From Vandiemenella viatica (lineage: Eukaryota > Arthropoda > Insecta > Orthoptera > Morabidae): DNA of 64,000 nucleotides. Position 1 is the first letter of the stretch. Every line of letters starts with the position of its first letter. Both the position numbers and the translations under genes were made by a program. The stretch is from NCBI GenBank assembly GCA_031002005.1, contig CM061920.1, positions 114,318,095-114,382,094 of the forward strand, in the 5' to 3' direction. Of the stretch, positions 1 to 10,919 are shown piece by piece. The notes beneath the pieces are model-generated. The model made no database searches and was not told the origin of the DNA. It worked only from the letters and a program-made list of their open reading frames with translations.

Positions 1-639
1 ATTACAAGCCATTTATCTTCTTCGATATCTACCCAAAATCGATAAATGACATATCGTTTTAAAAACTAAGGTCTCCAGCTAGGTAAAATCATAAATTAAG
101 AAAGAATTTTTCCGAATTTGGTGCTTAAAGTGGTAGTGCGTATGAGACTGTTCAGAACCAAGTCCCTTGATTGCAGCAGTGTATATCACAGAGATGTCAA
201 TAAACATTTTTGTATTCAATAAGTAGCTTTTCGGTTATTTTTTTTCTGTTACGGAAACACTGTCATTTTGCTATACAATTCCTAATGTAAACATTGTTAA
301 TACAGAGTGTTTTAAATTTTCATAACTGTTTCTTAATATGTTGTGAGTATTTTGATGCATACCTATTACACTAAAAAAAATATTTGCTACAAAAGTACGG
401 TTCTACTTTTCATTATATTACAAGCATTCAACCTCACTATTCATCGCATTTTATTCACGAAATTTTCGCATGGATCGTCTAGTATACATAATTTTAGTTA
501 AATATGAGGAGGTTTCAAAAACTTATTTTCAAGGTGATTACTCTGATTATATTTTAAGAAGTGTGTAATGCATATTTAGCTGAATATACATATAAAAACA
601 TAAATGTTATTTTTATGGCTTTACACCTCATAAACATTG
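1..639. other. AT-rich DNA, no feature recognised
   Basis: No open frame with a recognisable domain, no RNA gene and no clear repeat boundary is visible. The base composition matches the other non-coding stretches of the window. Confidence 0.5.
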
Positions 640-835
640 AGATCTTTAGAGGTGAAAGAGGACTGGAGGCGAGGAATTTAACCATGGAATTTTGAAGAAA
701 CATCCTTTGACTGAAACTTGTTTTGATAAACCATGGAAAACTGAAATCTGATAGGCAGGATGGGGATTTGAACACATGCCACCTCAAATGTCAGACCTGA
801 GTGTTATCGTTCATCTACCAGGATTGGAAAACTGC
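640..835 (-). repeat. tRNA-derived SINE, family A, old copy (A1)
   Basis: Read on the minus strand this stretch follows the better copy at 43582-43795: a B-box-like GTTCAAATCC (complement of 763-774), an A-box-like TGGTAGATGAACG near 814-826, the pair of CCATGG words about 40 bases apart, and a body rich in CTTCaaaa-type words. It is clearly degenerate. The small open frames over it, on both strands, are accidental. The family assignment rests on alignment by eye to the copies at 43.6 and 58.3 kb. Confidence 0.65.
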
Positions 836-1767
836 TTCTGTTCCTTTATATATCACTACCCTAAAGATGCATATTACCAAATCCAACTTCTCGCAGGGGA
901 AAACATTCTCCGTGGCACATTGTTGGAGTCTTGTGAGCCAAGGAAGAAACCTTCATCCCAAGTGAAGATTGGAGATGGGAAGTGGTGTAACATAGTAATG
1001 CATTACCGGCGATGTTATTGGCTGATTGCCTAATGCAGAAAATGGGGTACAATGCAATAAACAAATCTTTCCTGACATTTTTTATAGAAGCTATTTGGAT
1101 ACAACTCTGGTTAACATAATTTTGTTACTTTTTTTTAAATGGGAAATTGTCAGTAAACTAAAATTTGATTGTGTCACATAGTCAAAAAGTGGGAATTGAA
1201 TAACTTAAAAAATAGTACAGATTAATATTACAGAGGTAAAAAAAGAAGCATTAATTTGATAGTTTGATGTTGAAAGAAAAGACTGCTATCCAGATAAGCA
1301 AACAAGAGGACAAACAAAGTGTTAATTGACCAATGATTTGTTGATGGGATTAAATTTTAATTGAGTAATTGAATGCTCTATAGATATGGAGAATGTAGAA
1401 AAACTTTAAAACAGTTTTTCAAGAAAATCTGGGATCTGACAGCAGAAAAATGTTTCTAAAAATTGGGGCTATCTTTTGTGTTAATTTGAAGAAGAAAGGT
1501 GCATTTTTTTTTAATTTCTCAATTAAATACTCATTACTCAGGACTGACGAAAATGGAGGCATAAAACCATGATCTGACAAAATCCAGTTTATGCAGAATC
1601 TAAAATTGGCCAATTTAGGTCATGTGGTTTCTTGGAGTGGAAGCTATAGAAGGGGTTGACAGATTATACCTCAAATCATCAGAAGTGTAGTGTAGGATAG
1701 GCTGTGTCAGTTTGTGGAAGAATTCCTCGTAACACTTCAAGGAGGATGTAGTGCTTTTGCATCTGAC
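836..1767. other. No gene seen
   Basis: An 85-codon plus-strand frame (776-1033) and a 67-codon minus-strand frame overlap here, but neither shows a family motif or splice context. The first overlaps the SINE, so it is unlikely to be a gene. Confidence 0.45.
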
Positions 1768-1910
1768 TCAGTATTTAATTTAATTCAATTGCAATGGAGC
1801 ACAGGCTCCGGTGGCAATTTCCCTACACACCCATCTTCCCCCCATCCTGCTCTCTACAAATTTTTTCTTTAAATTCTTTAAAAGTTTTCGGTAAATTATT
1901 TGTGCATAAA
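1768..1910 (-). mobile_element. LINE family X, 3' end fragment (X1)
   Basis: The complement ends in TTGCAATTAAATTAAAT preceded by the family X trailer word ATTGCCACCGGAGCC. The same trailer occurs at 19.9, 44.2, 47.4, 57.0 and 63.9 kb, next to RT coding sequence on the plus-strand copies. Only the last codons and the 3' UTR are present, as expected from 5'-truncated target-primed insertion. Confidence 0.8.
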
Positions 1911-2490
1911 TGTACAGACAGGATGTATTCAGTCATTGCAGGGGAACATTTCATTTAAGTTTTGTATGGCAACAAGGCTGAGTAACTGTCAGATTGTGAT
2001 GTGAAAGTGAAATGAGTGTTCCTATTCATCAGATGAAATTAAACTGCAATCATTTGTTTTTAAGGAAACAAGTTTGATAATGTTCATAAACATTATTTCT
2101 ACTGGTGGTTAGAGAGCTGTTTTCTAGTTGCAGCAACATATTTGAATATTTCAGTCAAACTTATGAGCAGAGCTTTTCACATCAATAGAAACTTCCAGTG
2201 AATTTTATTTCAGTAAATAATATCTCAGTTCTACTGAACTAAAATCAAGTTTAATATAATGTTATTATCATTTCAAGCAGTACCAAAAACAAAGGCAGTT
2301 AACATATATTTGTTTATGAAGTGATACAAAGACGTAATTGCCAAACACTTTAATCACCATTTAATATCAGTCTTCAGCATATCAGTCCCTCACCAACCCT
2401 AGTACTGGTAAATTAACCATCTTGTTTAAATTGATCAGTTTAATTTAGTATTTTTTCATGTTTACACATTTCACTAACAATAACACACTT
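1911..2490. other. No feature recognised
   Basis: AT-rich unique-looking sequence without coding potential or a visible repeat. Confidence 0.45.
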
Positions 2491-2493
2491 AGC

Positions 2494-2780
2494 TTACACA
2501 AAACGCAGGTAGCGTCTTTGAAGTTGTAGTGGGCTGAGTTTGTATCTCGGGGGAAAGATGGACAAAAATGATGTTAAAGTGGTGTCAAAAATATCATCAA
2601 AGACCAAGAGGAAGACCACTAGAATGATAGGACAAACACATAAGCAGTAACAAAAGGATGAGAGGGCAGAATTCATGCAAGACCATTCTACAAGGTGAAG
2701 ACTGTTCAAGTTGTATCTGGACTCAAAAGGCCACACAACATTTCACAGTTGAAATGGCTGATGATGATGATGATTCAGCT
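2494..2780 (+). mobile_element. LINE family R, C-terminus and 3' end (R1)
   Basis: A decayed frame carries the KRPRGRP-like basic stretch (seen as KISSKTKRKTTRM and RPRGRPLE in adjoining frames), followed by a KRPHN-like end and a GAT microsatellite at about 2757-2772. RTE-like insect LINEs commonly end this way: a basic C-terminus, then tandem GAT repeats. Frameshifts and stops show the copy is dead. Clade assignment is tentative because no RT core is present. Confidence 0.5.
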
Positions 2781-2879
2781 TTCCTCAACAAACCACCTTA
2801 TTTTCATTCATCCTCGTTATTGTGTTTACTCTACATGACTATCCCCATCCTAAGTCTCATTACCTTCTCCACTGACAAT

Positions 2880-4280
2880 TTATAAACCGAACAAAACAAG
2901 CAATTAATAAGAGCAAAGAGAGAAGGTATGGATGGGTTTATGAAGAATATTACTGGTGTAGGGGGTAACCGCTGAATGATTCATCTAGAAATTTCTATGG
3001 TTAAGTTAGAAAACTGAGGGGAAGAGAAGGTATTCAGAGAATTGTAGATAAGAATACAGTTGAAATCACTGATGATTTTTAGATGGCCAAGATGTTGAGT
3101 GACCAGTTTAATGAAACTATTAGGGTCTTTCATCCTGTGATGGGAGGGAATAAATCAGAGGAGAGTCCCCCTATAAGTATAAAATATATTCATAGGAAAT
3201 TATAAAAGACCTCAGAAAACTTAAAAAAAAGATGCAAAGAGCTAATATTACAACAGATGTATTAAGGATTGTGGAATACACTATTGTACCTTACCTTACA
3301 ATTTTCTTTGAAATGAGTCTGGAGTCTTGCTGCTTACCGGAGGATTGAAAAAGAGAAATAGTAGAACCATTTCATAAAAAAGAAGTGGGGGAGTGACAAA
3401 TAGGGTTAAAAATGCAGTCCAATTATTTTGACATCAGTGATAGTCAAAATGATGGAGAGACTGATATGCAACTATACGGGAAGAACCTGTTTTTCAGATT
3501 GACAACATGGCTTTAGGCAAGAATATTCATGTGAATCTCAGATAGTGGTTTATATGCAAGCTATTTCAGATGAATTGGACAAGGGAGGCCAAGTTGATAG
3601 GGTAGCTGTGGATCTTTTTAAGGCATTTGAAAGAACGAGCCATAAAATGGTATTAAAATAACTGCAAACTGTTGGATTGGTTGAAAAACTTACTTGCTGG
3701 CTAAGGAATTCTTAAAAGGCAGAAAACAAAGTGTTAGAGTACGAAGCACATTATGAAAAGAGATGGAAGTAAATAAGGGAGTGTACCGTTGGTGTTCATT
3801 ATTATAATGGATGATTGTTTATTCAGAATTTAGGATGTTTGCAGGTGACATAATGATATATAATAATATCAAAGCATTAGAAAACTGTGAACAGCTGAAA
3901 AGTGACCTGGTTAGATTATGTGTAGGTCAGCATGGAATGAAAATAATGCCAAGAAGTGTATGCTTATTAGGTACACAGAAGAAGAAAGAAACAACTCAAG
4001 ATTATTCATGATTATAGGGTGGGGTTGAAATTGCATGTTGAAGGCTTGAAGTGTAAATATCTTGGCATAACATTTGTTAATAAACTCAACTCGGCAGAGG
4101 ATATTGTTCAGGTGGTAGGAAAAGGTTACAATAACCTTCCTTTTCTGGAGAGAGGGATGAGAAGATGTACCATAGATGTTAGGAAACTGGGTTACAAGAC
4201 TTGGTCAGACCATTGGTTCAATATACTGATTTAGTTTGGGACCCACATTTTTTGTATCAAATACAGAAGTTGGAGGGCAT
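2880..4280 (+). pseudogene. LINE family X, RT region, left part (X2a)
   Basis: Several frames together spell a non-LTR reverse transcriptase of the CR1/L2/Jockey group. In order: the linker before RT (about 2930-3060), MERLIS near 3450, QHGFRQEYSCESQ near 3500, DLFKAFE near 3612 (catalytic AFD motif, with E for the expected D), and FAGDIMIYN near 3840 (FADD box, first D replaced by G). The product would be the ORF2 polymerase that copies LINE RNA at the nick. Stops, frameshifts and both altered catalytic boxes mean it is inactive. The copy is split at about 4280 by LINE Y1 and continues at 5036. Confidence 0.85.
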
Positions 4281-5035
4281 TTAAATATGATATTAACCAT
4301 ACGAATGGTGTTAATTATGTTAAGTTTCTTGGTTTCTCTATAGACTGCTGTTTAAGTTGGAATAAGCATATACAAGCAACAGCTTCTAAATTGTGCCAAG
4401 GGATCTATATGCTAAGAAGACTGAGGTCTAGGGTGAGCAAAGACGTATTGAGAATGGTCTATTATGCTCAAATTCATAGTCATTTATCATATGGGGCAAT
4501 ACTGTGGGCACATCAGTACTCTGCTCTAAGGTTATTCTGACTTCAGAAAAAAGCAGTGAGAATTATAGGTAACCTTCCTTCACACAGTCACTGTAAAAAT
4601 ATTTTTCTTCATTTTGATATAATGACTCTACCAGTTATATTTACCTTTCAGTGCTTAATGTATATTAAGGAGAACTATGAGAAATATGAACTGTTGGGTG
4701 TGAGTCATACTTACAGTACTAGAAATAGAGATGACATAGGTTTCTTCTGGTGTGGGTATAGTTACACTCAAAAAACTTGCTACTATGTATCCATCAAGCT
4801 TTTCAATGCCATACCAATGAAAATAAGATTACTTCCAAATAAAATGTTCAAGAATGTAATTAAAAATTACTTGTTAATAACTGTTTATATATATAATTGA
4901 AGATTTTTATGAGATAGCAGCTAATATGATATAAATTTGGAATATTTATAATTCATTGATGTATTCATTTGTATTGTCTTTGTAATGCTACAGATGTTCT
5001 TTGTAATTTATACAATAAATATACAAATAAAAAGA
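4281..5035 (+). mobile_element. LINE family Y, 5'-truncated, inside LINE X2 (Y1)
   Basis: One reading frame runs from about 4283 to 4900 with a single in-frame TGA (4538-4540). It encodes the RT thumb and C-terminal domain: VKFLGFSID, the YYAQIHSHLSYGAILW block, LQKKAVRIIG, YSTRNRDD, and IKLFNAIPMKIR near the end. These are standard C-terminal blocks of Jockey/CR1-like LINEs. The 3' UTR ends in AATAAATATACAAATAAAAAG. Family X sequence stops at 4280 and resumes in register at 5036, so Y1 jumped into an existing X copy. One stop in about 200 codons suggests it is younger than its host. Confidence 0.85.
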
Positions 5036-5400
5036 AGAACAGCTATACTAGTTTGTGGAAATTATCACAGGACCCAGCCAGTATTGGAAATGATAAAGAA
5101 ACTGGATCAGAAATCAATGGAGGATAGGGGCGAATGTACAAGCCATATGTTGGTGATGGTGCTTGGAGAGATATTGGTCAAAGAATTAGGAATAGTATTT
5201 GGATGTGGAAAGATGACCATGACCACAACCTGGTATTCTATTTCATATATAAGAGAGTGGAATTTTTTTTTTTTGTTAAGTTTGGCAGGGATGGAACAAA
5301 TTACCAAGTGAAGTGATGAATAATTTACTAATATTGCTGAAGGAATTTAAAATTAAAGTTTGTAAATTGCAAAAGTAGGTGGGTGAAGAATGGCTCTCAA
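5036..5400 (+). pseudogene. LINE family X, C-terminus, right part (X2b)
   Basis: The family X frame resumes with VCGNYHRTQ, then MIKKLDQKSMEDR, followed by a WKDDHDHNL block and KRVEFF...GRDGTNYQ in shifted frames. This corresponds to the X region just after the RT core seen at 19.5-19.9 kb. The 3' UTR is cut short, because the usual ATTGCCACC trailer is missing. Confidence 0.8.
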
Positions 5401-6140
5401 ATTATATAAGATTAGTGTAAGCCCTTGACTATTTTTTGCACATCATGGGAATAGTTCCAGTTTTTAGGGTCACAGATTATGACAGGTTGACATGATCTGA
5501 CCAAATATGAACTTGACCTATGTTTCACCCTTAGGGTCAAAACAATCACTTGAACTTGAAAAACTCAGAAGTATATTAATAGATGTAGGTATTAAACACA
5601 AACAAGGATGATCACGCTATCTTTCAATTGTTTCCAAGGTCGTAGACTCGAACTTATGGAAATACAAACTTGACTTGTATTTGACCCTTAAAGTTTGCAA
5701 AATTTGAAGAATTCCTGTTTGCTTCGAAAGTATCATGTTATTTTTTTTTTTATTGAGAAGGACAAACATTTATAATGTAATTTTTGGTCATAGTATCTGT
5801 AACGGCCAGAGAACGTAATAGAGATTCCAGATTATTAAATAGCTGAGCATCTCCGAAGAAATGAATTGCCAGAATAGTCGATTCAGTAACATATTTGGCC
5901 TGATGTCCACTTTAAATAACCTAATAACTCACGTACAGCGATCATGAATAAACATAATTAACAAAAATGGTCAGTAAATTACATAAAAATCAAATAAATC
6001 ATAATGTATAAACTTTTGTCAAGCCAAAAAATAAGGGAAAGTTTTAATTAAATTGCAATTTAGCCTAGGCTGAAATGACAATTGGCATTTGTAGTTGCTG
6101 CAGATACCATGGGTAATTTAAGTTTTTTTAAGTTGCTTTC
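5401..6140. other. No gene seen
   Basis: AT-rich, with several stop codons in all frames. Two short passages (about 5470-5530 and 5640-5700) share words such as AACTTGACCT and AACTTGACTTGTATTTGACCC, which hints at an internal near-duplication of low quality. Confidence 0.4.
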
Positions 6141-6151
6141 ATTAGCAACAT

Positions 6152-6414
6152 AGTGGTCTGGTGGCTAGGGCAGATCCAAAGGTCCCCAGTTCGAATCCCT
6201 GTCTTGGTGGAGATTTTCATAGGCACTTTACCCAGCCTTACCCTCTGGCACAGCTTTCTGTGCAGTATGAAGTACACCAGAATGCTTCCATGGTTCGGAT
6301 TCAATGTTAAACTGTAGGTCCCCTGTAACCAGCAGGATTTTTGGGCTAGGTTAAGGCGACTACGACAGTTGTGGAATGTGCAGCCAATCATTACGACCAC
6401 AAAAAATTATTATT
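6152..6414 (+). repeat. tRNA-derived SINE, family B, complete with target-site duplication (B1)
   Basis: The head has an A-box-like GGTGGCTAGGG and a B-box GGTCCCCAGTTCGAATCC (6181-6198), so transcription would be by RNA polymerase III. The body runs through TCTGGCACAG and CCAGAATGCTTCC to an (ATT)n tail. It is flanked by an exact 11-bp direct repeat, ATTAGCAACAT, at 6141-6151 and 6415-6425, which fixes both ends. The antisense copy at 10575-10865 aligns over the full length, which confirms the family. Confidence 0.9.
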
Positions 6415-6687
6415 ATTAGCAACATGTTACCGAAATGCAGTTCCTAGTTTTGCAGCCGTAAACTTTATTGGCATTTATTTAACTATGAAATTCTTCGAAA
6501 AGCAAACTTACTGAATGTATTATGCCAGTTAATTTATTAGCAGTTGCTTAGCTATTAAATTGTGGACTTAACCTTGAATTTCTCTAGTTGCTATTAATTT
6601 GTGAGCGAAGGCTGACACGTGAGACCATACACCAGCCAGTAGCTATCGAGGTGAGTGAATGAGTGAGCTTAGGAAATTATATGGTAG

Positions 6688-6757
6688 ACAGTAAAAAAGG
6701 GATAATTAGATTACTAAGGGAATTGCCACCAGCTCCATCACAATTTAATTAAATATA
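6688..6757 (+). mobile_element. LINE family X, last bases of the 3' end (X12)
   Basis: The string GGGAATTGCCACCAGCTCC, followed by CAATTTAATTAAAT, is the trailer shared by the other plus-strand X copies. No coding part remains. The fragment ends about 100 bases before the Helitron. Confidence 0.65.
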
Positions 6758-9479
6758 CATTCAAGCTTTAGTGGCAGCCCACATTTAGCTCACCTCATTT
6801 CCTTATTTTTTTCACAAAACTCATGAGTCACTTGAAATATTGAACATAAGCTTGTAATCTATATATCTATAAATGAGAAAACGAGAAAGTTCGGATGTGT
6901 GTTTGGATGTACGTCTGGAATCTATAACGCCATAATAACTCAACATATTTAAATGAAATTTGGCATGAAGTCAGTTAATTGCGTGCGAAGTGACATAGGA
7001 TAAATTTTATCCCGCAAAAACGCATAGTTCTTTTAAAAATTGCCATTAATATCAATTCGCAAACAACAAAGAGTTTACTACTTCGTAGACAGCCGTGCAA
7101 CGTTTACTCTTTGCTTTTTACATAAATCGCAAACACTGCTTTTCAGAAATAAAAGTGAAAACCTTCTTACATATGCAAGTTTGTGTTTAGTTTAAAAGCC
7201 ATAAAACCGATGCAATTGACAAACAATAGTTTGGAAGTAGGAATTGTAAATATGTACTTAACCTTAAATTAAAAAAGGTAGGTACTGTTGTTAAGTTCGT
7301 AAAGAGATTTTTTCATTTGCGTAAATAAAATAGTATGACATCTCAAATATTGCACCATAATTTCGATCGTAATATACTAAATGTGAAAAATCAGAGCTTG
7401 GCATAAAACAACGGAAAATGCTATGATTATACCAGCACGAAAGTCGATTTACTAAAAGTGCAAAATGCTGGTGCTCGAAATGTCGTATTTATAAAAATGT
7501 TATGGATTCCATTCTATCTTGGTTTAATTTATTTCCTGTGTGTCTTCTTTTTTTCCACTATACATTCTCTGTAATATTACAAATTATTAACTAACCCTTT
7601 TTTGTTCAAAATTTTTGTATAAATCAGTACAAATAGTAGACTATGATTTAGGAAACAGTGCCTTTTACTTAATGTTCAATTTCTACAAATATCTAATAAA
7701 TACGGTTCAAGTTTACGTCGCGATACACGGCGATGCTAACTTAGGATAAAATAATTGTTTCAATGTGCGTGTGGTTGAGGTTTTGAATTTGTACCGCCAA
7801 TATTAGCGGAGATTGTGGTTACATTGATATTCAGCCTGGACCATAATGAACAATTAATCTTTTTGTCACAGCCAATTGCATGAAAAATTTAGTTATCCGT
7901 TATTTAAGCAAATATCATAAGCACTATGTCACGTTGTGACGTTATGTATCGCCACGTAAACTACTCCAGTAAATCCTTCACTTAAAACGAATTTATTCAA
8001 TGGCCTAACGTAGAGACTTAATGTTTCATGAAGCAATATTGCAAGTCGTTTACAACGCGATACACCTCATTTACACGGAGCTTATGAAAGCTGCTTATTT
8101 ATTACTAATAATAACTAAATGACTTCTGCCTTATACTGTAACAAAAACATTCTGGTCCAGGAAGCATTTCAACCTAACCACTATCTCTGCTAATATTGCC
8201 GCTACAAAGTCAAACGTTATGAACACACCTCAACACATTAAATGCATTGGAACTGGATTTCGAATAGTAGCAGAATTTTCTATATCAAGATTCCTAATTA
8301 GTGTAGCATAAATTACTATCACAATTAATTTCATTATACGCCTTACTAAATCACGAGCAGTAACAGTCACTTTAGCGCGATGTAAGCTTGACCAGCAATA
8401 TTAACAAAAATTGTCTTAGAGTTGTAGAGAATTATGAACTTTCCGTTGTACACTGTAATTTACAAGCAGTTTAGTATAAATTTTTTAATTACGTAACTGC
8501 AATAATGAATATAGTTTCATATGTATTCAGTATTTATTTTCCTGCGATCTGAAATAATAATTCATCTTACTAATGTATTAATGCGCGAGTGATAGAAGCT
8601 TTGATTTTCTAGCAGTATTATTAGCGGAGTTTGTCACTTTGTTGAAATGCAGCCTGGACCAAAGTGAGAACTGAAACATTATTAATAGTTTAAGCTTCTT
8701 TCACGAGCACCATTTTAGTGATGTCATGTATCGCTTTATAATGATATTGTATCAAAAGATATATAATAAGCTTGGATGATTTAGCAGAACACACGGCATT
8801 GCTCGAAGTAAATTTTTGAAATTTATAAATGTTTTATTCAGATAGTGGAGAGTCAGACAAGCAGAGTGGTGATTTGCCGGTAGACATTCATTTCTGTTTG
8901 CAGATTCAGAAACCTATTATGAATAAAGAATCTATTATTACTTTAGCATTGTAATTTATATTTCAGAGAAGAATTAATGGATCGAAACGAACAAACTATA
9001 GTATACTGATCTACATGCAGTCAACTGTTTTAACAGATAGAGAAACAAACATTAACACTGAACATTATGAATAAAAGAATCAATTATTACTATAATACCT
9101 AAATTTCTGATTTAAAACAGAATTAATTGATGGAACCCACATATCTTCAAACAAAATGAATATTCAGAGAGCAAATTAAGTTCACTTTTAAAATTAAAAA
9201 AAAAAAGATGAGTAATTTTCAAATATTCAGCGCAAATCAAAATATACATTTTTAGTTTTGCAATTTTTTAACGAGATCAACGTCCTTGGGCCACTTAGGT
9301 ATTTATTTGCTCTTTGAATGTTAGTAAATTTTTTTGTATGTTTAGTCGCTTCCATCATATTTTGACGTTTTGAGTTTCCATTAATTAAAACTATATTAAT
9401 TTTTATTCGCAAGTCTTGAAATTAGTCATTTTAAGAGATGCCGGGTAAACGAAATTCAAATCTTTCAATGAAATGTAAG

Positions 9480-10409
9480 AAAACTACGGCTGTGAAAAAA
9501 GCCAAAACCCAGGAACAAATCCTCTAGCAGAGCTGCACAGGGTTGAGCACATAGCACGTATTGCGGCTTCTGGAGATGCTGAATTGCCGGAGCAGTCGCA
9601 AGTTCGGCGACGACACCAAACTGAACACTTGGTGTCTGGAAGATCACACCGGGAAAATCGCGAGCTCGGTGCTAAGAGCAAGCGGATTGGCAATCGATCT
9701 CAAAAGCTTCTGAAACACCGAAGCAAACGAAAAGACGGCAATAACAATACGCCACATATTTGGCATTGCAACGAGTTGCTGAAACACCTGAACAAACGCG
9801 AGCTCATTTCTAATGTTTTCCCGAGCATTCAACTAAATACCAATGACGAAAACTGGTTATGTGAGAGGACAATACTTGCCCCGAAAAATTATTCTGGAGC
9901 AAAGTGACAACACACTCTTCCATCGATACAGTAATGTTAACTGACGATGCTGCTACCTACCCCATCGAGTTTTCAAATTCCTTCGAGTTATCTGGGCTAT
10001 CGTCCCATACACTCGAGCTTAAGGTTGGCACTCGAGTTCTCCTGATGCGTAATCTCGACCCACCCCCCTCCCCTCAAGGTATTGCAATTGCACCAGATTA
10101 CTCATCACAGAACTAGGAAGAAATATTGTGAAGGCGACAATTCGTACCGGTGCATCTAAAGGGGAAGCCGTTATAATTCTGCATATCCCAATAATTCCCA
10201 GTAATATTCCCTTTGAATTTAAAACATTACAGTTCCCATTAAAAAATTCATTTTCAATGACAATTAATAAATCGCAAGGTCAAACATTGAAATTGGTGAG
10301 AATACACTTGGATACTCACTGCTTTTCCTTTGGTCAACTATATGTTGCCTGCTCGGGGATATCGAGTGCAAAAAATGTACATGTTTTTTCAGAAAATAAC
10401 AAGTCCTAA
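9480..10409 (+). pseudogene. Helitron RepHel remnant: N-terminal repeat region joined to helicase C-terminus
   Basis: The autonomous protein (Rep nuclease plus PIF1-type helicase, usually well over 1000 residues) nicks, unwinds and copies the element. Here only its edges survive. Frame 9584-9907 has the basic RRRHQTEH-type repeats found upstream of Rep, then VFPSIQLN and WLCERTILAPKN, which belong to the helicase domain. Frame 9904-10116 continues with YPIEFSN, SGLSSHTLELKVGTRVLL and MRNLDPP. Frame 10128-10409 has FPLKNSFSMTINKSQGQTL, the conserved PIF1 C-terminal motif, and QLYVACSGISS. Rep and the Walker A/B helicase core are missing, and two frameshifts separate the pieces. It is a deletion product with no function of its own. 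Confidence 0.9.
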
Positions 10410-10574
10410 ATTACATATACCGATATATTAAACTGAAAATACTCCTAACATACAGAATATTTTTATTGTTTTAGAAGTTTGATGAAGTTGTTTGGAACAA
10501 ATAAGTTTTTTGTTATTTTATTGCAGTATTTATCACTACTATCACCAATAAAAATAGCTCTAAAAATTAATTCT

Positions 10575-10865
10575 ATGGTCGTATTGACCTGGTAGCAAGG
10601 CTTCATTACGTCTATGCAATCAGCTCCTTTCATAGCCGCTTAACCTAACGCAGTAATCCTACTGGGCATAGAGGACCTACAGTTCAACGTGGAATCAGAA
10701 CCACGTGAGCATTCTGGCACACTTCACATCACACAACAACCTGTGCCAGAGGAGAAGGTCGAGATAAGGACCTATGAAAATCCTCTCCGAGACTGGGATT
10801 CAAGCTGGGGACTTTTCCATGTAAAGTTGGACACCCTAACCACTGAGCGACCAGACCTCTCAAGA
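10575..10865 (-). repeat. tRNA-derived SINE, family B, inside the Helitron (B2)
   Basis: On the complement: head GGTCGCTCAGTGGTTAGGG (A-box), AGTCCCCAGCTTGAATCCC (B-box), then the same body as copy B1 (TCTGGCACAG, TGCCAGAATGCTCAC, TTAGGTTAAGCGGC). It lies between the helicase remnant and the 3' hairpin, so it inserted into the Helitron. A clean target-site duplication was not identified. The 76-codon plus-strand frame over it is a shadow. Confidence 0.85.
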
Positions 10866-10919
10866 AAATCTTATATTACAACACTGTTCCACGCGGACGA
10901 AGTCGCGGGTAACTGCTAG

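Larger units (their letters stand above)
6858..10919 (+). mobile_element. Helitron, internally deleted, with both termini
   Basis: The left end begins TCTATATATCTATAAATGAG, directly after an A (6857). The right end has a GC-rich hairpin (CGCGGAC-GAA-GTCGCG, about 10892-10907), then CTAG (10916-10919), directly before a T (10920). TC at the 5' end, a hairpin about 10 bases before CTRR at the 3' end, and insertion between A and T are the defining marks of Helitrons, which move by rolling-circle replication. The only coding remains are at 9480-10409. The left 2.6 kb is non-coding and contains repeated modules (see findings). The element is non-autonomous and carries a younger SINE at 10575-10865. 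Confidence 0.92.

Noticed and set aside
6128..6400. 90-codon minus-strand ORF
   Set aside because: It is the antisense of SINE B1.
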